From assembly GCF_024195285.1 (NCBI RefSeq), contig NZ_JALHBS010000007.1:62001-126000 (forward strand): a stretch of DNA of 64,000 nt. Direction: 5' to 3'. A model generated the notes under the pieces. That model searched no databases. It was given only the letters and a program-made list of their open reading frames with translations, and was not told where the DNA came from. Positions within the stretch are counted from its first letter, which is position 1. Every line of letters starts with the position of its first letter. The position numbers were made by a program, and so were the translations under genes. Positions 53,799-64,000 of the stretch are shown here, in pieces. Origin of the DNA: Aurantimonas marianensis (GTDB lineage: Bacteria; Pseudomonadota; Alphaproteobacteria; Rhizobiales; Rhizobiaceae).

Positions 53799-54902
53799 AT
53801 GAGACGAACCATCGCGATGATCGGAGCGACCGCGCTCGCCATAGGCGTCGGCGGAATCGGCGCGGCTGCCGCGCAGGAGGAAAAGGTCGTCAACGTCTAT
53901 AATTGGTCGGACTATATCGACGATTCGATCCTTGAGGAATTCACCAAGGAGACCGGGATCAAGGTCGTCTACGACGTCTATGATTCCAACGACATTCTCG
54001 ACACCAAGCTGTTCGCCGGCGGCAGTGGCTACGACGTGGTGGTGCCGTCGACCGAGTATCTGGTGCGCCAGATCGAGGCCGGGCTGATGCAGCCGCTCGA
54101 CAAGTCGAAGCTGAGCAATCTCGGTAATATGTGGGAGGTCATTTCCGACCGCGTGGCCGAATACGACAAAGTCAACGATTATTCGGTTAATTACATGTGG
54201 GGAACCACGGGAATCGGGTATAACCAGAAAATGGTTGAAGAACGCCTTCCGAACGCGCCGACCGACTCCTGGGATCTGATCTTCGACCCGCAATATGCCG
54301 AAAAGCTCGCCGATTGCGGCATCATGATGCTGGACGCGGCGACCGAGGTGATTCCGGCGGCGCTCAACTATCTTGGCCTCGATCCGGACTCCACCAGTCC
54401 CGAAGACATCAAGAAGGCCGAGGAACTGCTCCTCAAGGTGCGGCCCTATGTGCGCAAGTTCCATTCGTCAGAATACATCAACGCGCTCGCCAATGGCGAT
54501 ATCTGCGTGGCCTATGGCTATTCCGGCGACATTTTTCAGGCGCGGGATCGGGCAGCCGAGGCCGGGCAGGGGGTCGAGATTGCCTATTCGATCCCCAAGG
54601 AGGGCGCCCGCATGTGGTTCGATCAGCTCGCCATTCCGGCGGACGCGCCGCATCCCGAAAACGCCCACGCCTTCATCGACTATCTGATGCGGCCCGAAGT
54701 CATCGCCAAGGCGACGAATTACGTCGTCTACGCCAATGGCAACAAGGCGAGCCAGGAATTTGTCGATCCCGAGATCCGAAACGATCCGGCCGTCTATCCG
54801 AGCGATGAGGTTCTGGCCAAGCTTTACACCAAGGAGGCTTACGACGCGCGGACCCAGCGTCTGGTCAATCGCGCCTTCACGACGGTGACCACCGGCCAGT
54901 GA
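53799..54902 (+). CDS. potF: polyamine ABC transporter substrate-binding protein
   Basis: The 367-aa periplasmic protein has signal peptide MRRTIAMIGATALAIG... (cleavage near AAAAQ, residue 24) and begins VVNVYNWSDYIDDSILEEFT, the PotF/PotD signature. YNQKMVEERLPNAPTDSWDL and NGDICVAYGYSGDIFQARDR line the binding site. It delivers putrescine/spermidine to the PotGHI-type permease encoded downstream. ATG 53799 places the start at the signal peptide; an upstream ATG at 53760 is in frame. Confidence 0.92.
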   Translation: MRRTIAMIGATALAIGVGGIGAAAAQEEKVVNVYNWSDYIDDSILEEFTKETGIKVVYDVYDSNDILDTKLFAGGSGYDVVVPSTEYLVRQIEAGLMQPLDKSKLSNLGNMWEVISDRVAEYDKVNDYSVNYMWGTTGIGYNQKMVEERLPNAPTDSWDLIFDPQYAEKLADCGIMMLDAATEVIPAALNYLGLDPDSTSPEDIKKAEELLLKVRPYVRKFHSSEYINALANGDICVAYGYSGDIFQARDRAAEAGQGVEIAYSIPKEGARMWFDQLAIPADAPHPENAHAFIDYLMRPEVIAKATNYVVYANGNKASQEFVDPEIRNDPAVYPSDEVLAKLYTKEAYDARTQRLVNRAFTTVTTGQ

Positions 54903-54954
54903 CAATGGGCGCCCCCGGCGTCCGTCGCCGGGGGCACCTGAGGCTTCGGTTCGG

Positions 54955-56115
54955 ATGGTGATGGCGAGCGCACAAAAATCCCTCGGCAATATTCGCCGCA
55001 GCTTCGAGCCCTGGAACGAGCCGTCCGAAACGCCGCTGATCGCGTTCGACGGCGTCACCAAGCGGTTCGGCCGGTTCAAGGCGGTCGACGATCTGTCGCT
55101 GGCGATCTACCGGCGCGAATTCCACGCGCTGCTCGGGCCGTCCGGCTGCGGCAAGTCGACACTCCTGCGGATCATGGCGGGCTTCGAGGAGCCGAGCGAG
55201 GGCGATGTCCGGCTGGACGGCCAGAGCCTGCTCGGCATGCCGCCGCACCGCCGACCGGTCAACATGATGTTCCAGAGCTACGCGCTGTTCCCGCATATGG
55301 ACGTCGCCGCCAACATCGCCTTCGGCCTGAAACAGGACGGCATGGCGAAGTCGGAGCGCGAAGACCGCGTCGCCGAGATGCTGAAACTCGTCAAGCTCGA
55401 CGGCTTCGCGAGCCGCAAGCCGCAGCAGCTCTCGGGCGGCCAGCAGCAGCGGGTGGCGCTGGCCCGCTCGCTGGCCAAGCGGCCGAAGGTGCTTTTGCTC
55501 GACGAGCCGCTCGGCGCGCTCGACAAGAAGCTGCGCGAGGAGACGCAGTTCGAGCTGATGGACCTGCAGCAGGAGATGCACCTGACCTTTCTGATCGTCA
55601 CCCACGACCAGGAGGAGGCGATGACCATGGCCGACCGCATCTCGGTGATGCGCGACGGCAGGATCGTGCAGGTCGCGACGCCCGAGATCATCTACGAGGC
55701 GCCGGCGACACGCTATGTCGCCGATTTCATCGGCAGCGTGAACATCCTGGAAGGGGCGGTCGAGGATAGCCGCAACGGCATGACGCGCATCGCGGCGAAG
55801 GCCGGCGCGACGATCGAGGCCGAAAGCGGCCTCGACATGACACCCGGCGAGACGGTCTTCTTCGCGATCCGGCCGGAGAAGCTGCGCCTGTCCCGGCGCG
55901 CGCCGGCGGACGAACAGCTGAATGCCCTTCGCGGCGAGGTCTGGGACATCGCCTATCTCGGCGACATGACCCTGTTCAACGTCAAGCTGGCAAGCGGCGA
56001 CATCGTCCGGGCCGCGACGCTCAACGCCGCGCGCGGCTCGGACGAGCCGATCGGCTATGACGAGGAGGTATGGCTTACCTTCCCGGCCGACGCCGGCATC
56101 GTGCTGGGGCGCTAG
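54955..56115 (+). CDS. potG: polyamine ABC transporter ATP-binding protein
   Basis: This is a 386-aa ATPase with Walker A GPSGCGKST (about residues 62-70), Q-loop FQSYALFPHM, signature LSGGQQQR, Walker B VLLLDEPLGALD and H-loop VTHDQ, then a C-terminal TOBE domain (FFAIRPEKLRLSRR). It follows potF by 52 bp and precedes the permease genes by 4 bp, in the standard potFGHI order. Confidence 0.93.
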   Translation: MVMASAQKSLGNIRRSFEPWNEPSETPLIAFDGVTKRFGRFKAVDDLSLAIYRREFHALLGPSGCGKSTLLRIMAGFEEPSEGDVRLDGQSLLGMPPHRRPVNMMFQSYALFPHMDVAANIAFGLKQDGMAKSEREDRVAEMLKLVKLDGFASRKPQQLSGGQQQRVALARSLAKRPKVLLLDEPLGALDKKLREETQFELMDLQQEMHLTFLIVTHDQEEAMTMADRISVMRDGRIVQVATPEIIYEAPATRYVADFIGSVNILEGAVEDSRNGMTRIAAKAGATIEAESGLDMTPGETVFFAIRPEKLRLSRRAPADEQLNALRGEVWDIAYLGDMTLFNVKLASGDIVRAATLNAARGSDEPIGYDEEVWLTFPADAGIVLGR

Positions 56116-56119
56116 GGGC

Positions 56120-57058
56120 GTGGCGGCCGAAGGGTTACCCGCGACGCGGCCGTTTCCGACGCGCACCGGCCGGCTCTACCGCAAGCTGGTCATCGGCCTC
56201 CCGTTTTTATGGCTGCTGGTCTTCTTCCTGGCGCCGTTCTTCATCGTCTTCAAGATTTCGCTGTCGCAGATCGCGCTGGCCCAGCCGCCCTATCTGCCGG
56301 CCTTCCCGCTGCGGAACCTGCCGGAATTCTGGAGCAATCTGCAACAGTTCTCGCTGGACAATTACCGGTGGCTGGCGAGCGACCCGCTCTACATCAATTC
56401 CTACCTGTCCAGCCTGAAGATAGCCGCGATCGCGACCGCCGTGACGCTGCTCGTCGGCTACCCGCTCGCCTACGGCATGGCCAAGGCGCCGCGCGGTCTC
56501 AGGCCGGTCCTCGTGCTGTTGACGATCCTGCCCTTCTGGACGAGCTTCCTGATCCGTGTCTATGCCTGGATCGGCATCCTGAAGACGGACGGACTGCTCA
56601 ACCAGTTCCTCATATGGCTCGGCCTGATCTCCTCGCCGCTGGTCATCATGAATACCAATCTCGCCGTCTATATCGGCATCGTCTATTCCTATCTGCCCTT
56701 CATGGTGCTGCCGATCTATGCCTCGCTGGAGCGGATGGATCATCGCCTGGTCGAGGCGGCCAACGATCTTGGCTGTCCGCCGGTCAAGGCGTTCTGGACG
56801 ATCACCTTCCCGCTGTCGCGGCCGGGCGTCCTCGCCGGCATCATGCTGGTGTTCATTCCCGCTGTCGGCGAATTCGTCATTCCGGACCTTCTCGGCGGCT
56901 CGCGCACGCTGATGATCGGCAAGACGTTGTGGAACGAGTTCTTCTCCAACCGCGACTGGCCGGTCTCCTCGGCGGTGGCGATCCTCCTCCTGCTCGCCCT
57001 GGTGCTGCCGATCGTCTGGTTCCAGCGGGCGCAGGCAAAAGCCACCGGAAACGCGTGA
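56120..57058 (+). CDS. potH: polyamine ABC transporter permease
   Basis: The 312-aa inner-membrane permease has six helices and the EAA loop EAANDLGCPPVKAFWTITFPLSRPG that docks to the ATPase. GTG 56120 with AGGGG just upstream is favoured, 4 bp after the potG stop; the longer frame from 56057 would overlap potG. Ends in a one-base overlap with potI. Confidence 0.92.
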   Translation: MAAEGLPATRPFPTRTGRLYRKLVIGLPFLWLLVFFLAPFFIVFKISLSQIALAQPPYLPAFPLRNLPEFWSNLQQFSLDNYRWLASDPLYINSYLSSLKIAAIATAVTLLVGYPLAYGMAKAPRGLRPVLVLLTILPFWTSFLIRVYAWIGILKTDGLLNQFLIWLGLISSPLVIMNTNLAVYIGIVYSYLPFMVLPIYASLERMDHRLVEAANDLGCPPVKAFWTITFPLSRPGVLAGIMLVFIPAVGEFVIPDLLGGSRTLMIGKTLWNEFFSNRDWPVSSAVAILLLLALVLPIVWFQRAQAKATGNA

Positions 57059-57876
57059 TGTCGAAGAGCTGGAGCCCGTTCAACATCGCCTCGGTCGTTC
57101 TCGGCTTCGCGTTCCTCTATCTGCCGATCGTGCTCTTGATCATCTATTCCTTCAATGCCTCGCGGCTGGTGACCGTCTGGGCAGGCTTCTCGACGGTCTG
57201 GTACCGGGAATTGTGGAACGATCAGGCGCTGCTCGACGCCGCCTGGGTCACCATCCGGGTGGCGCTGCTGTCGGCGAGCGTCGCGACGATCCTCGGCACC
57301 CTCGCCGCCACCGCGCTGGTGCGGTTCTTCGATTTTCGCGGCCGTCTGCTGTTCACCGGCATGGTCTATGCGCCCCTGGTGATGCCGGAGGTGATCACCG
57401 GCCTGTCGCTGCTGCTTTTGTTCGTGGCGCTCGATTTCGACCGGGGCTTCTGGACCGTGACGATCGCCCATATCACCTTTTCCATGTGCTTCGTCGCCGT
57501 GGTGGTCCAGTCGCGGCTGGTGACCTTCGACCGCAGCCTGGAGGAAGCGGCGCAGGATCTCGGCTGCCCGCCCTGGAGGGCGTTCTTCGTGATCACCCTG
57601 CCGGTGATCTGGCCGGCCGTCGCCGCCGGCTGGATGCTCGCCTTCACCCTTTCGCTCGACGATCTGGTCATCGCCAGCTTCACCTCCGGTCCCGGCGCGA
57701 CGACGCTCCCGATGAAGATCTACAGCCAGGTCCGTCTTGGCGTGACGCCGAAGATCAACGCCGTCAGCACGCTGCTCGTCGCCGTCGTCGCCGTCGGCGT
57801 CATCGCAGCGGCGCTCGTCACCAAACGCCGCGAAGTGCGCAGACGCCGGGACGAGAGATTGGCCGCGGGCGGGTAG
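57058..57876 (+). CDS. potI: polyamine ABC transporter permease
   Basis: The 272-aa permease partner of PotH has six membrane helices and the EAA loop EEAAQDLGCPPWRAFFVITLP. Starts at MSKSWSPFNIASVVLGFAFL, with ATG overlapping the potH stop (TGATG), so translation is coupled. Last gene of the pot operon; a hairpin-forming repeat follows at 57919-57978. Confidence 0.92.
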   Translation: MSKSWSPFNIASVVLGFAFLYLPIVLLIIYSFNASRLVTVWAGFSTVWYRELWNDQALLDAAWVTIRVALLSASVATILGTLAATALVRFFDFRGRLLFTGMVYAPLVMPEVITGLSLLLLFVALDFDRGFWTVTIAHITFSMCFVAVVVQSRLVTFDRSLEEAAQDLGCPPWRAFFVITLPVIWPAVAAGWMLAFTLSLDDLVIASFTSGPGATTLPMKIYSQVRLGVTPKINAVSTLLVAVVAVGVIAAALVTKRREVRRRRDERLAAGG

Positions 57877-57918
57877 AGCGCCATGCATCCATTTGCACGA
57901 ACAAAAAGGACGCTCTGC

Positions 57919-57978
57919 CATTCCGATCGAGCATCGGAATGATCCAAAAACCGGATTCCACCTTTTGGTCCGATGCTC
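57919..57978. repeat. RIME-like palindromic repeat after potI
   Basis: GAGCATCGGA (57930-57939) pairs with TCCGATGCTC (57969-57978), with an inner CCAAAA/TTTTGG stem; an overlapping 9-bp hairpin CATTCCGAT/ATCGGAATG is at 57919-57941. The sequence around ACCGGATTCCACCTTTTGG is of the kind found scattered between genes in rhizobial genomes. It may also act as the 3' end of the pot mRNA. Confidence 0.55.
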
Positions 57979-57987
57979 CGAGACGGC

Positions 57988-59136
57988 TCAATCGGCGCAG
58001 TCGCAGGCTTTCGCATGGGCGGCCTCGATCGCGTCGAGCGTGACTTCGATCGCCGCCAGCATCGGGTCGCCGCCGGCCGGGCGATGGGCAAGATAGTCGA
58101 GCGCCTCGATCTCGGCGAAAGCCGCGATCAGCGCGCGCCGGACCAGCGGATCGGCGATTGCGGCCTGCCTGCCGACGATGAGGGGTTTCAGCGCGGCCAG
58201 CTTAACCAGCACCGGACGCGTCCCGGTCGCCGACGCTTCACGCTTTTCGTCGGCGGCGCCAGTTGCCGTCTCGTCCAATTCCGGCGGGGTCGTGAATCCG
58301 CTGGCCTCGGCCGTGTCGACGAGATCGTCGAGCGCGGAGATCCGGTCGCGGTCGCTCGCCAGCGGCGTGACCTCGGCCATCGCGAGCGGCGGCAGGCCGG
58401 GATCGATCACCGGCCCGTAGACGCGCTTTCGGGTCGAATGCCCGACCGGGATGAGAAACGCCGCCACGCGCTCGGCGTCCTTGGAGGGGCGAAGCCCGGC
58501 GATAAGGTCGCTACCCCTTTCCGGTGGCGCGAAACGTGGTGCCGGCACCGGCCGCATCGCCGCGAAAGCCTCGCGAATCGCCCGCCGCGCGGCGTCGCGC
58601 TGAATCGTCAGGTGCGCCGCCGGCTCGGCCGGCGCCGACGCGATGCGATTTGCGAAAGCGTGGACCGTGGCGAGATAGGCGGGGACGCCGCCGCACAAAT
58701 AGGGAGATTCGTCCTGGGTGAGATATTCGCCGAGTTCGGTCACGATCCTGTCGGCGATCCAACGATTGTCCGCACTGGCGAGCCAGGCGGCGCGGCCGCG
58801 GGCGCGGGCCTCGGCAACGGCCTCGCGCAGCGCCGCCATCTCGTCGGCGTCGCGGGGCCGGGAAGGCGGCGCGAAAATCAGCGATCCGGGCAGGCTGTCG
58901 TCGCCCTTGAAGGCGATCGTGCGGGCCGCCTTGATCTTCGGATAGTCGGCCTGTGCGATGCCGACGAGCGCCGCGTGGTAGTGGCCGGCGCATGCGCGAG
59001 GATCGTCGGTTGCCTCGGCCGTTGGCGGTGCGGCGAATGCCGTCCCGCTCGCCGTCAGCATCAGCGCCGCGGCGAGTATCGGCGCGATTTGGTTGCGGAT
59101 GCGGAGGAGGGCGTCGGTGAGGAATTTGCCAGACAT
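57988..59136 (-). CDS. secreted protein of unknown function
   Basis: The 382-aa protein has a signal peptide (hydrophobic IAPILAAALMLTASGTAFAA, about residues 17-36). The mature part has ACAGHYHAALVGIAQADYPK early and ESPYLCGGVPAYLATVHAFA in the middle, and ends in HAKACDCAD. Cysteines at ACAG, LCGG and CDC may form disulfides. No catalytic motif or family recognised. It lies head-on to the pot operon and 92 bp downstream of the AsmA gene on the same strand. Confidence 0.7.
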   Translation of the reverse strand: MSGKFLTDALLRIRNQIAPILAAALMLTASGTAFAAPPTAEATDDPRACAGHYHAALVGIAQADYPKIKAARTIAFKGDDSLPGSLIFAPPSRPRDADEMAALREAVAEARARGRAAWLASADNRWIADRIVTELGEYLTQDESPYLCGGVPAYLATVHAFANRIASAPAEPAAHLTIQRDAARRAIREAFAAMRPVPAPRFAPPERGSDLIAGLRPSKDAERVAAFLIPVGHSTRKRVYGPVIDPGLPPLAMAEVTPLASDRDRISALDDLVDTAEASGFTTPPELDETATGAADEKREASATGTRPVLVKLAALKPLIVGRQAAIADPLVRRALIAAFAEIEALDYLAHRPAGGDPMLAAIEVTLDAIEAAHAKACDCAD

Positions 59137-59228
59137 GCGACGTTCTTGATCCGTTCGTCGAACGCCGGCGCAGGCTCGATCGATCGTCCGGTCATCACGT
59201 TCGATACGTGTCAGACCAAATCGTCAGC

Positions 59229-61052
59229 CTATTGCGTCGTCACGTCCGGGGTGGGCCATTTGCCCTCGATGGTGAACGCAATCGGTTTCGATGTGGTGAA
59301 CGCGGCCTGGGAGGAAGCGGTTTTGGGCGCCCCGGGATCGTACTGCCCACGGATCGCGACGCCGCCATCGATGACCGACAGGTCTCCGGAGGCCGCGAGG
59401 ACGCCGGTGCCGTTTTCGATCGTGATGCCTTTGAGCCGGACGGCGGTGCCGGCCGAAGCGATTTTCGCCTCCAGGCTCGTGTAGGGAACCGTGGTCCCCG
59501 TCAGACCGTCGGCGAGTGGCCGTGTCCCGGATGAGGCGAAGATGTCGGGAGAGACCCCGCGGATCGTCCCGTTGCGCGACACGAACTCGGCGTCGATACG
59601 CGCGCCGCCGAGAATGGATGCCCAGTCGCGCAACGGGGCCGTCAAGGCGGCCGAGAGGCTGGAGCGCCCGGTCACGGTGAGCGCCTCGATCTTGAGGGCT
59701 TGCAGCAAGCTGGCGGTATCGATCCCGGTGGCGGAAAGATGGCCCGTCGCGGAGGGCGTTGCCGGATTGGCATCGAAGGCGAGGTTGGCTTGGCCGCGGC
59801 CGCCGAAGATGGCGGCGTCGCCGATATCGAGCTCTGCCCGGCCCTCACCGATCCTGACGACCGCCGCGACATCGGTCAGCGGCACCGGACCGAGATTTGC
59901 CTGCGCCGCCGACAGGCGGATGTCGAGCTTTACCGCCTTGGCGAAGTCAATGTCGATCGGCCGTTCGAGATCGAAGGGATCGACCGGCAACGGCAGGAGC
60001 GCATGGGCGAACGGGCTGAAATCGAGGCTCGCGAAGGCCAGCGTGCCGCCGATGACAGGCGTCGCCGGTGCGAAACTCGCCTCGAGGGCGCCATGTCCCC
60101 GGCTGCCGGCAATCGAGATGTCGGCCTGCTGCAGATTGGCCTGAAGGCCGGCGAGCAGCAGGTCGCCATTCAGCGAGAACGGGCCGATATCGGGTATCCG
60201 CAGATCGGGGTCGGCAAACCAGCCGATGCCGCCGCGCAGCGACGCGGCCGTCAGCTTGATCCTGCCGTTTATCGTGGCGTTGCTGTCGAGGCTCGCGGTT
60301 CCGTCGAAATTCGCGGTCAATGGCGGCGAGGACAGGTCGACGCCGATGCCGCTCGATCCGCCGGCCAAGAGGGCGTCCGGAGCGCCGATATCGATAGCCA
60401 GGTCCGCTGGCTGCCCGTTCCACAGAAACGAACCGGACAGGCTCAGCGGGGCGCCGGCCGACGATTGCGCGACGATCAGGTCGATATCGTCGACGCCGTC
60501 GCCGGATCCCTGCGAAGAGGAATGGATGATGCCATCGCGGATCTCGATGCGGCGCAGTCCCTCGATCCGACCAAGCAGCATCCTGGCCAACTGCCGCGGC
60601 TGGGGGGAGCTCCGTGGCGGCGCGGCGTCAGCCTTCGGCCGACCCGGCAATGATCCGATCGCGGGCCGGATCAGCACCAGGCGCGAAATGGTCGCGGTGC
60701 CTGTCAACGCGGTCATGGCATCGAGATCGGCGACGATCCGGCCGATGCCGAGCGAACCGGCGGCGCCGATGCGCACGCGGTCGACAATGATGCGGGTTCT
60801 GGGCAGCAGCGAGAACGCGATGTCACCCTCGATGGCGACAGGTTCGCCGGTCATGCGTTCCAGCCGGGCGACGACCGCTTGCCGCGCCGCGTCGGACCCC
60901 AGCACAAGGCCCGGAAGCGTCGCCACAAGCGCGATCAGAACGAGGAGGATCGCGATCGCGGCCGCTACCCGCGAAAGACGCATGAACCGAGATCTTCCGC
61001 GCAAGGGTTCGGGCCGCGATTCGAGCCTGTCCCGGGGAGAGATGGACGTCAC
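59229..61052 (-). CDS. AsmA family protein
   Basis: The 607-aa protein has an N-terminal membrane helix (VAAAIAILLVLIALVATLPG, about 29-48) and the AsmA start pattern ARLERMTGEPVAIEGDIAFS, then LLPRTRIIVDRVRIG. A long beta-rich periplasmic domain with repeated LxLxxG elements follows, and the AsmA C-terminal FVSRNGTIRGVSPDIFASSG, NGTGVLAASGDLSVIDGGV. AsmA-like proteins bridge lipids between membranes or affect outer-membrane assembly. Divergent from the acetoacetyl-CoA ligase gene by 161 bp. Confidence 0.9.
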   Translation of the reverse strand: MTSISPRDRLESRPEPLRGRSRFMRLSRVAAAIAILLVLIALVATLPGLVLGSDAARQAVVARLERMTGEPVAIEGDIAFSLLPRTRIIVDRVRIGAAGSLGIGRIVADLDAMTALTGTATISRLVLIRPAIGSLPGRPKADAAPPRSSPQPRQLARMLLGRIEGLRRIEIRDGIIHSSSQGSGDGVDDIDLIVAQSSAGAPLSLSGSFLWNGQPADLAIDIGAPDALLAGGSSGIGVDLSSPPLTANFDGTASLDSNATINGRIKLTAASLRGGIGWFADPDLRIPDIGPFSLNGDLLLAGLQANLQQADISIAGSRGHGALEASFAPATPVIGGTLAFASLDFSPFAHALLPLPVDPFDLERPIDIDFAKAVKLDIRLSAAQANLGPVPLTDVAAVVRIGEGRAELDIGDAAIFGGRGQANLAFDANPATPSATGHLSATGIDTASLLQALKIEALTVTGRSSLSAALTAPLRDWASILGGARIDAEFVSRNGTIRGVSPDIFASSGTRPLADGLTGTTVPYTSLEAKIASAGTAVRLKGITIENGTGVLAASGDLSVIDGGVAIRGQYDPGAPKTASSQAAFTTSKPIAFTIEGKWPTPDVTTQ

Positions 61053-61158
61053 GAAGCTTCCTTCTTCAATCCGTCCCTTCTAGCCCCCGGCGCGGGGCAA
61101 AGCCAAGGGCGTCGTGGTCCCGGCCCCTCGCGCGACCGATCGACATCGTCTCGATCGT

Positions 61159-61182
61159 TGCCATAGAGGAAGGGCTATGGCA
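61159..61182. repeat. 8-bp inverted repeat upstream of acetoacetate-CoA ligase
   Basis: TGCCATAG (61159-61166) and CTATGGCA (61175-61182) are perfect inverted copies with an 8-bp spacer, 31 bp before the start codon. The spacer holds AGGAAGGG, so a folded RNA could mask a purine-rich stretch; alternatively it is an operator. Confidence 0.4.
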
Positions 61183-61213
61183 CCAGCAAGGGCGGTCACG
61201 AAGAGGATAGGCG

Positions 61214-63166
<1,953 letters not shown>

Positions 63167-63203
63167 GGGGCTGCCGGCCCAACTTTACAGCCGGCCCGGC
63201 GGA

Positions 63204-63236
63204 CTGATAAGAAAATTTGTGAAATCTTCTTATCAG
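63204..63236. promoter_or_regulatory. inverted repeat, candidate ParD operator
   Basis: CTGATAAGAA (63204-63213) and TTCTTATCAG (63227-63236) are perfect inverted copies with a 13-bp spacer, 31 bp before parD. ParD antitoxins autoregulate by binding palindromes at this position. The arms are AT-rich, unlike a terminator stem for the upstream ligase gene. Confidence 0.5.
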
Positions 63237-63267
63237 AGCTAGATTGAACGGGACAGGAGGCCCGTCC

Positions 63268-63534
63268 ATGGCGACCATGACCGTTTCGCTCCCCGACCCG
63301 ATGAAGGAATGGATCGAGGCGCAAATCCGCAAGGGCGAATACGCCAGCACGAGCGATTACATGCGCGATCTTGTTCGCCGAGACCGGGCGCGGCGCGAAC
63401 AGGAATTCACGCTGGACGAGTTGCGTCATCTCGTGGCCGACTCCAGGGCGAGCGGTGTCGGCCAGCGGAGCATCGACGAGATTTTCGCCGAAGCCGAACG
63501 CGTCGCCATGGCGCGGAAAAACCTGGGTGAGTAG
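63268..63534 (+). CDS. parD: ParD family antitoxin
   Basis: The 88-aa type II antitoxin has an N-terminal ribbon-helix-helix (MTVSLPDPMKEWIEAQIRKG, YASTSDYMRDLVRRD) and a C-terminal toxin-binding helix (IDEIFAEAERVAMARK). AGGAGG precedes ATG 63268. It overlaps the toxin gene by 8 bp. It binds and neutralises ParE and represses the operon. Confidence 0.92.
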   Translation: MATMTVSLPDPMKEWIEAQIRKGEYASTSDYMRDLVRRDRARREQEFTLDELRHLVADSRASGVGQRSIDEIFAEAERVAMARKNLGE

Positions 63535-63817
63535 CTACCGCCTGACGGAGCGCGCCGAGGCGGAGATTTTCGAGATATTTCTTTTCGGCATCGAGCAGTT
63601 CGGTACGGCGCAGGCGCGCCGCTACAAGGACGAGTTGATGCATTGCTTCGAAAGGCTGGGTGACAATCCCCGCATGGGGCGCGCCGCCAATTCGCTGGCG
63701 CCGGGCGTTCGCCGCCACGAGCACCGAAGCCACGTTATCCTTTACGAAATCGAGAGGCCGGGCATCTTGATCCTTGCGGTTGTGCATGGCCGTAGCCTGC
63801 GACGCCTGAAGCTGTAG
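63527..63817 (+). CDS. parE: ParE/RelE superfamily toxin
   Basis: The 96-aa toxin starts at GTG 63527 inside the parD 3' end. Fold elements YRLTERAEAEIFEIFLFGIE, NPRMGRAANSLAPGVRRHEH and SHVILYEIERPGILILAVVH, ending in RSLRRL, match ParE. Family members inhibit gyrase. Codon start and coupling make expression dependent on parD translation. Confidence 0.9.
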   Translation: MSSYRLTERAEAEIFEIFLFGIEQFGTAQARRYKDELMHCFERLGDNPRMGRAANSLAPGVRRHEHRSHVILYEIERPGILILAVVHGRSLRRLKL

Positions 63818-63865
63818 ATCGGTGATGCAACTGATTGTTGAAAAGAGTTTCCTTAACCGCCGCCT

Positions 63866-64000
63866 TCACCCCCGCTCGGTCTCCTTGAGGATCGAGCGGG
63901 TCAAGAGCATCACCGGCAGGATTCCGACCATGACGATCATCAGCGCCGCCAGGGCGCCGTCCTCGAAGGCGGCGCGCGAGGTCTGCGCGTAGACGAAGGT
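63866..64000 (-). CDS. ABC transporter permease, C-terminal end (partial)
   Basis: The minus-strand frame ending in TGA at 63866-63868 stays open to the window edge and encodes 44 residues: FVYAQTSRAAFEDGALAALM, then IVMVGILPVMLLTRSILKET. The single helix followed by a short basic/acidic tail is the typical end of binding-protein-dependent permeases of the iron/thiamine/polyamine type. Exact family cannot be fixed from this end alone. Confidence 0.6.
   Translation of the reverse strand, partial: TFVYAQTSRAAFEDGALAALMIVMVGILPVMLLTRSILKETERG

Overview
The window looks like chromosomal DNA of a high-GC alphaproteobacterium, most likely of the Hyphomicrobiales. The evidence is gene content and order: twin-TM/HIG1-like protein, PduO-type adenosyltransferase, rhomboid, etfBA, 3-hydroxyacyl-CoA dehydrogenase, tlpA, argH, LptM-like lipoprotein, lysA, TIGR02302 protein; then cpdR, hpt, zinc-ribbon-family relative, ftsE, ftsX, DUF218 protein, plsC, chaC, DUF2125 protein, DUF2252 protein, tyrC, hisC, chorismate mutase, metX, metW. 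Species cannot be assigned from the sequence alone.
Layout. 0-4.4 kb: end of an HNH endonuclease gene, AlkA-type glycosylase, gluQ, two transporters, twin-TM protein. 4.4-12 kb: an accessory stretch. It holds a ~1 kb gene-free repeat-rich segment, a small membrane ORF, a coupled pair of small genes (first HicB-like), and a minus-strand ubiquitin-like conjugation cassette: a 56-aa Pro/Gly/Asp-rich peptide ending in glycine, an E2-E1 fusion broken by a +1 frameshift, and a JAB/JAMM isopeptidase. A decayed copy of the cobO 5' end follows, then a GFA-family gene, a sorbosone-dehydrogenase-like lipoprotein and a DUF2231 membrane protein. 12-24.5 kb: housekeeping core (cobO to TIGR02302), interrupted at 16.4-17.3 kb by an AT-rich DUF2971 gene. 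24.5-39.6 kb: DUF1428/VOC/MarR group, cell division (ftsEX), lipid, aromatic amino acid and methionine genes. 39.9-42 kb: LuxR regulator, small secreted protein and degenerate receiver. 42-52.7 kb: PBP4-type dacB, MBL-fold hydrolase, puuB/puuA-like pair, aceA with divergent XRE/DUF2083 regulator, Asp/Asn beta-hydroxylase-domain protein. 52.7-57.9 kb: two small membrane proteins (one with an in-frame TGA), GNAT, and a polyamine ABC transporter (potFGHI-like). 57.9-64 kb: secreted unknown, AsmA, acetoacetyl-CoA ligase, parDE and the end of an ABC permease.
Functional themes: acyl-CoA and C2 metabolism (etfBA, 3-hydroxyacyl-CoA dehydrogenase, acetoacetyl-CoA ligase, isocitrate lyase plus its probable regulator), polyamine uptake and gamma-glutamylation (potFGHI, puuA/puuB), and amino-acid biosynthesis (argH, lysA, tyrC-hisC-chorismate mutase, metXW). 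The most unusual locus is the E2-E1/JAB cassette at 6.3-8.7 kb. It resembles the Cap2-Cap3 module of type II CBASS, but a tiny disordered glycine-ended peptide occupies the position where the cyclase gene would be expected.
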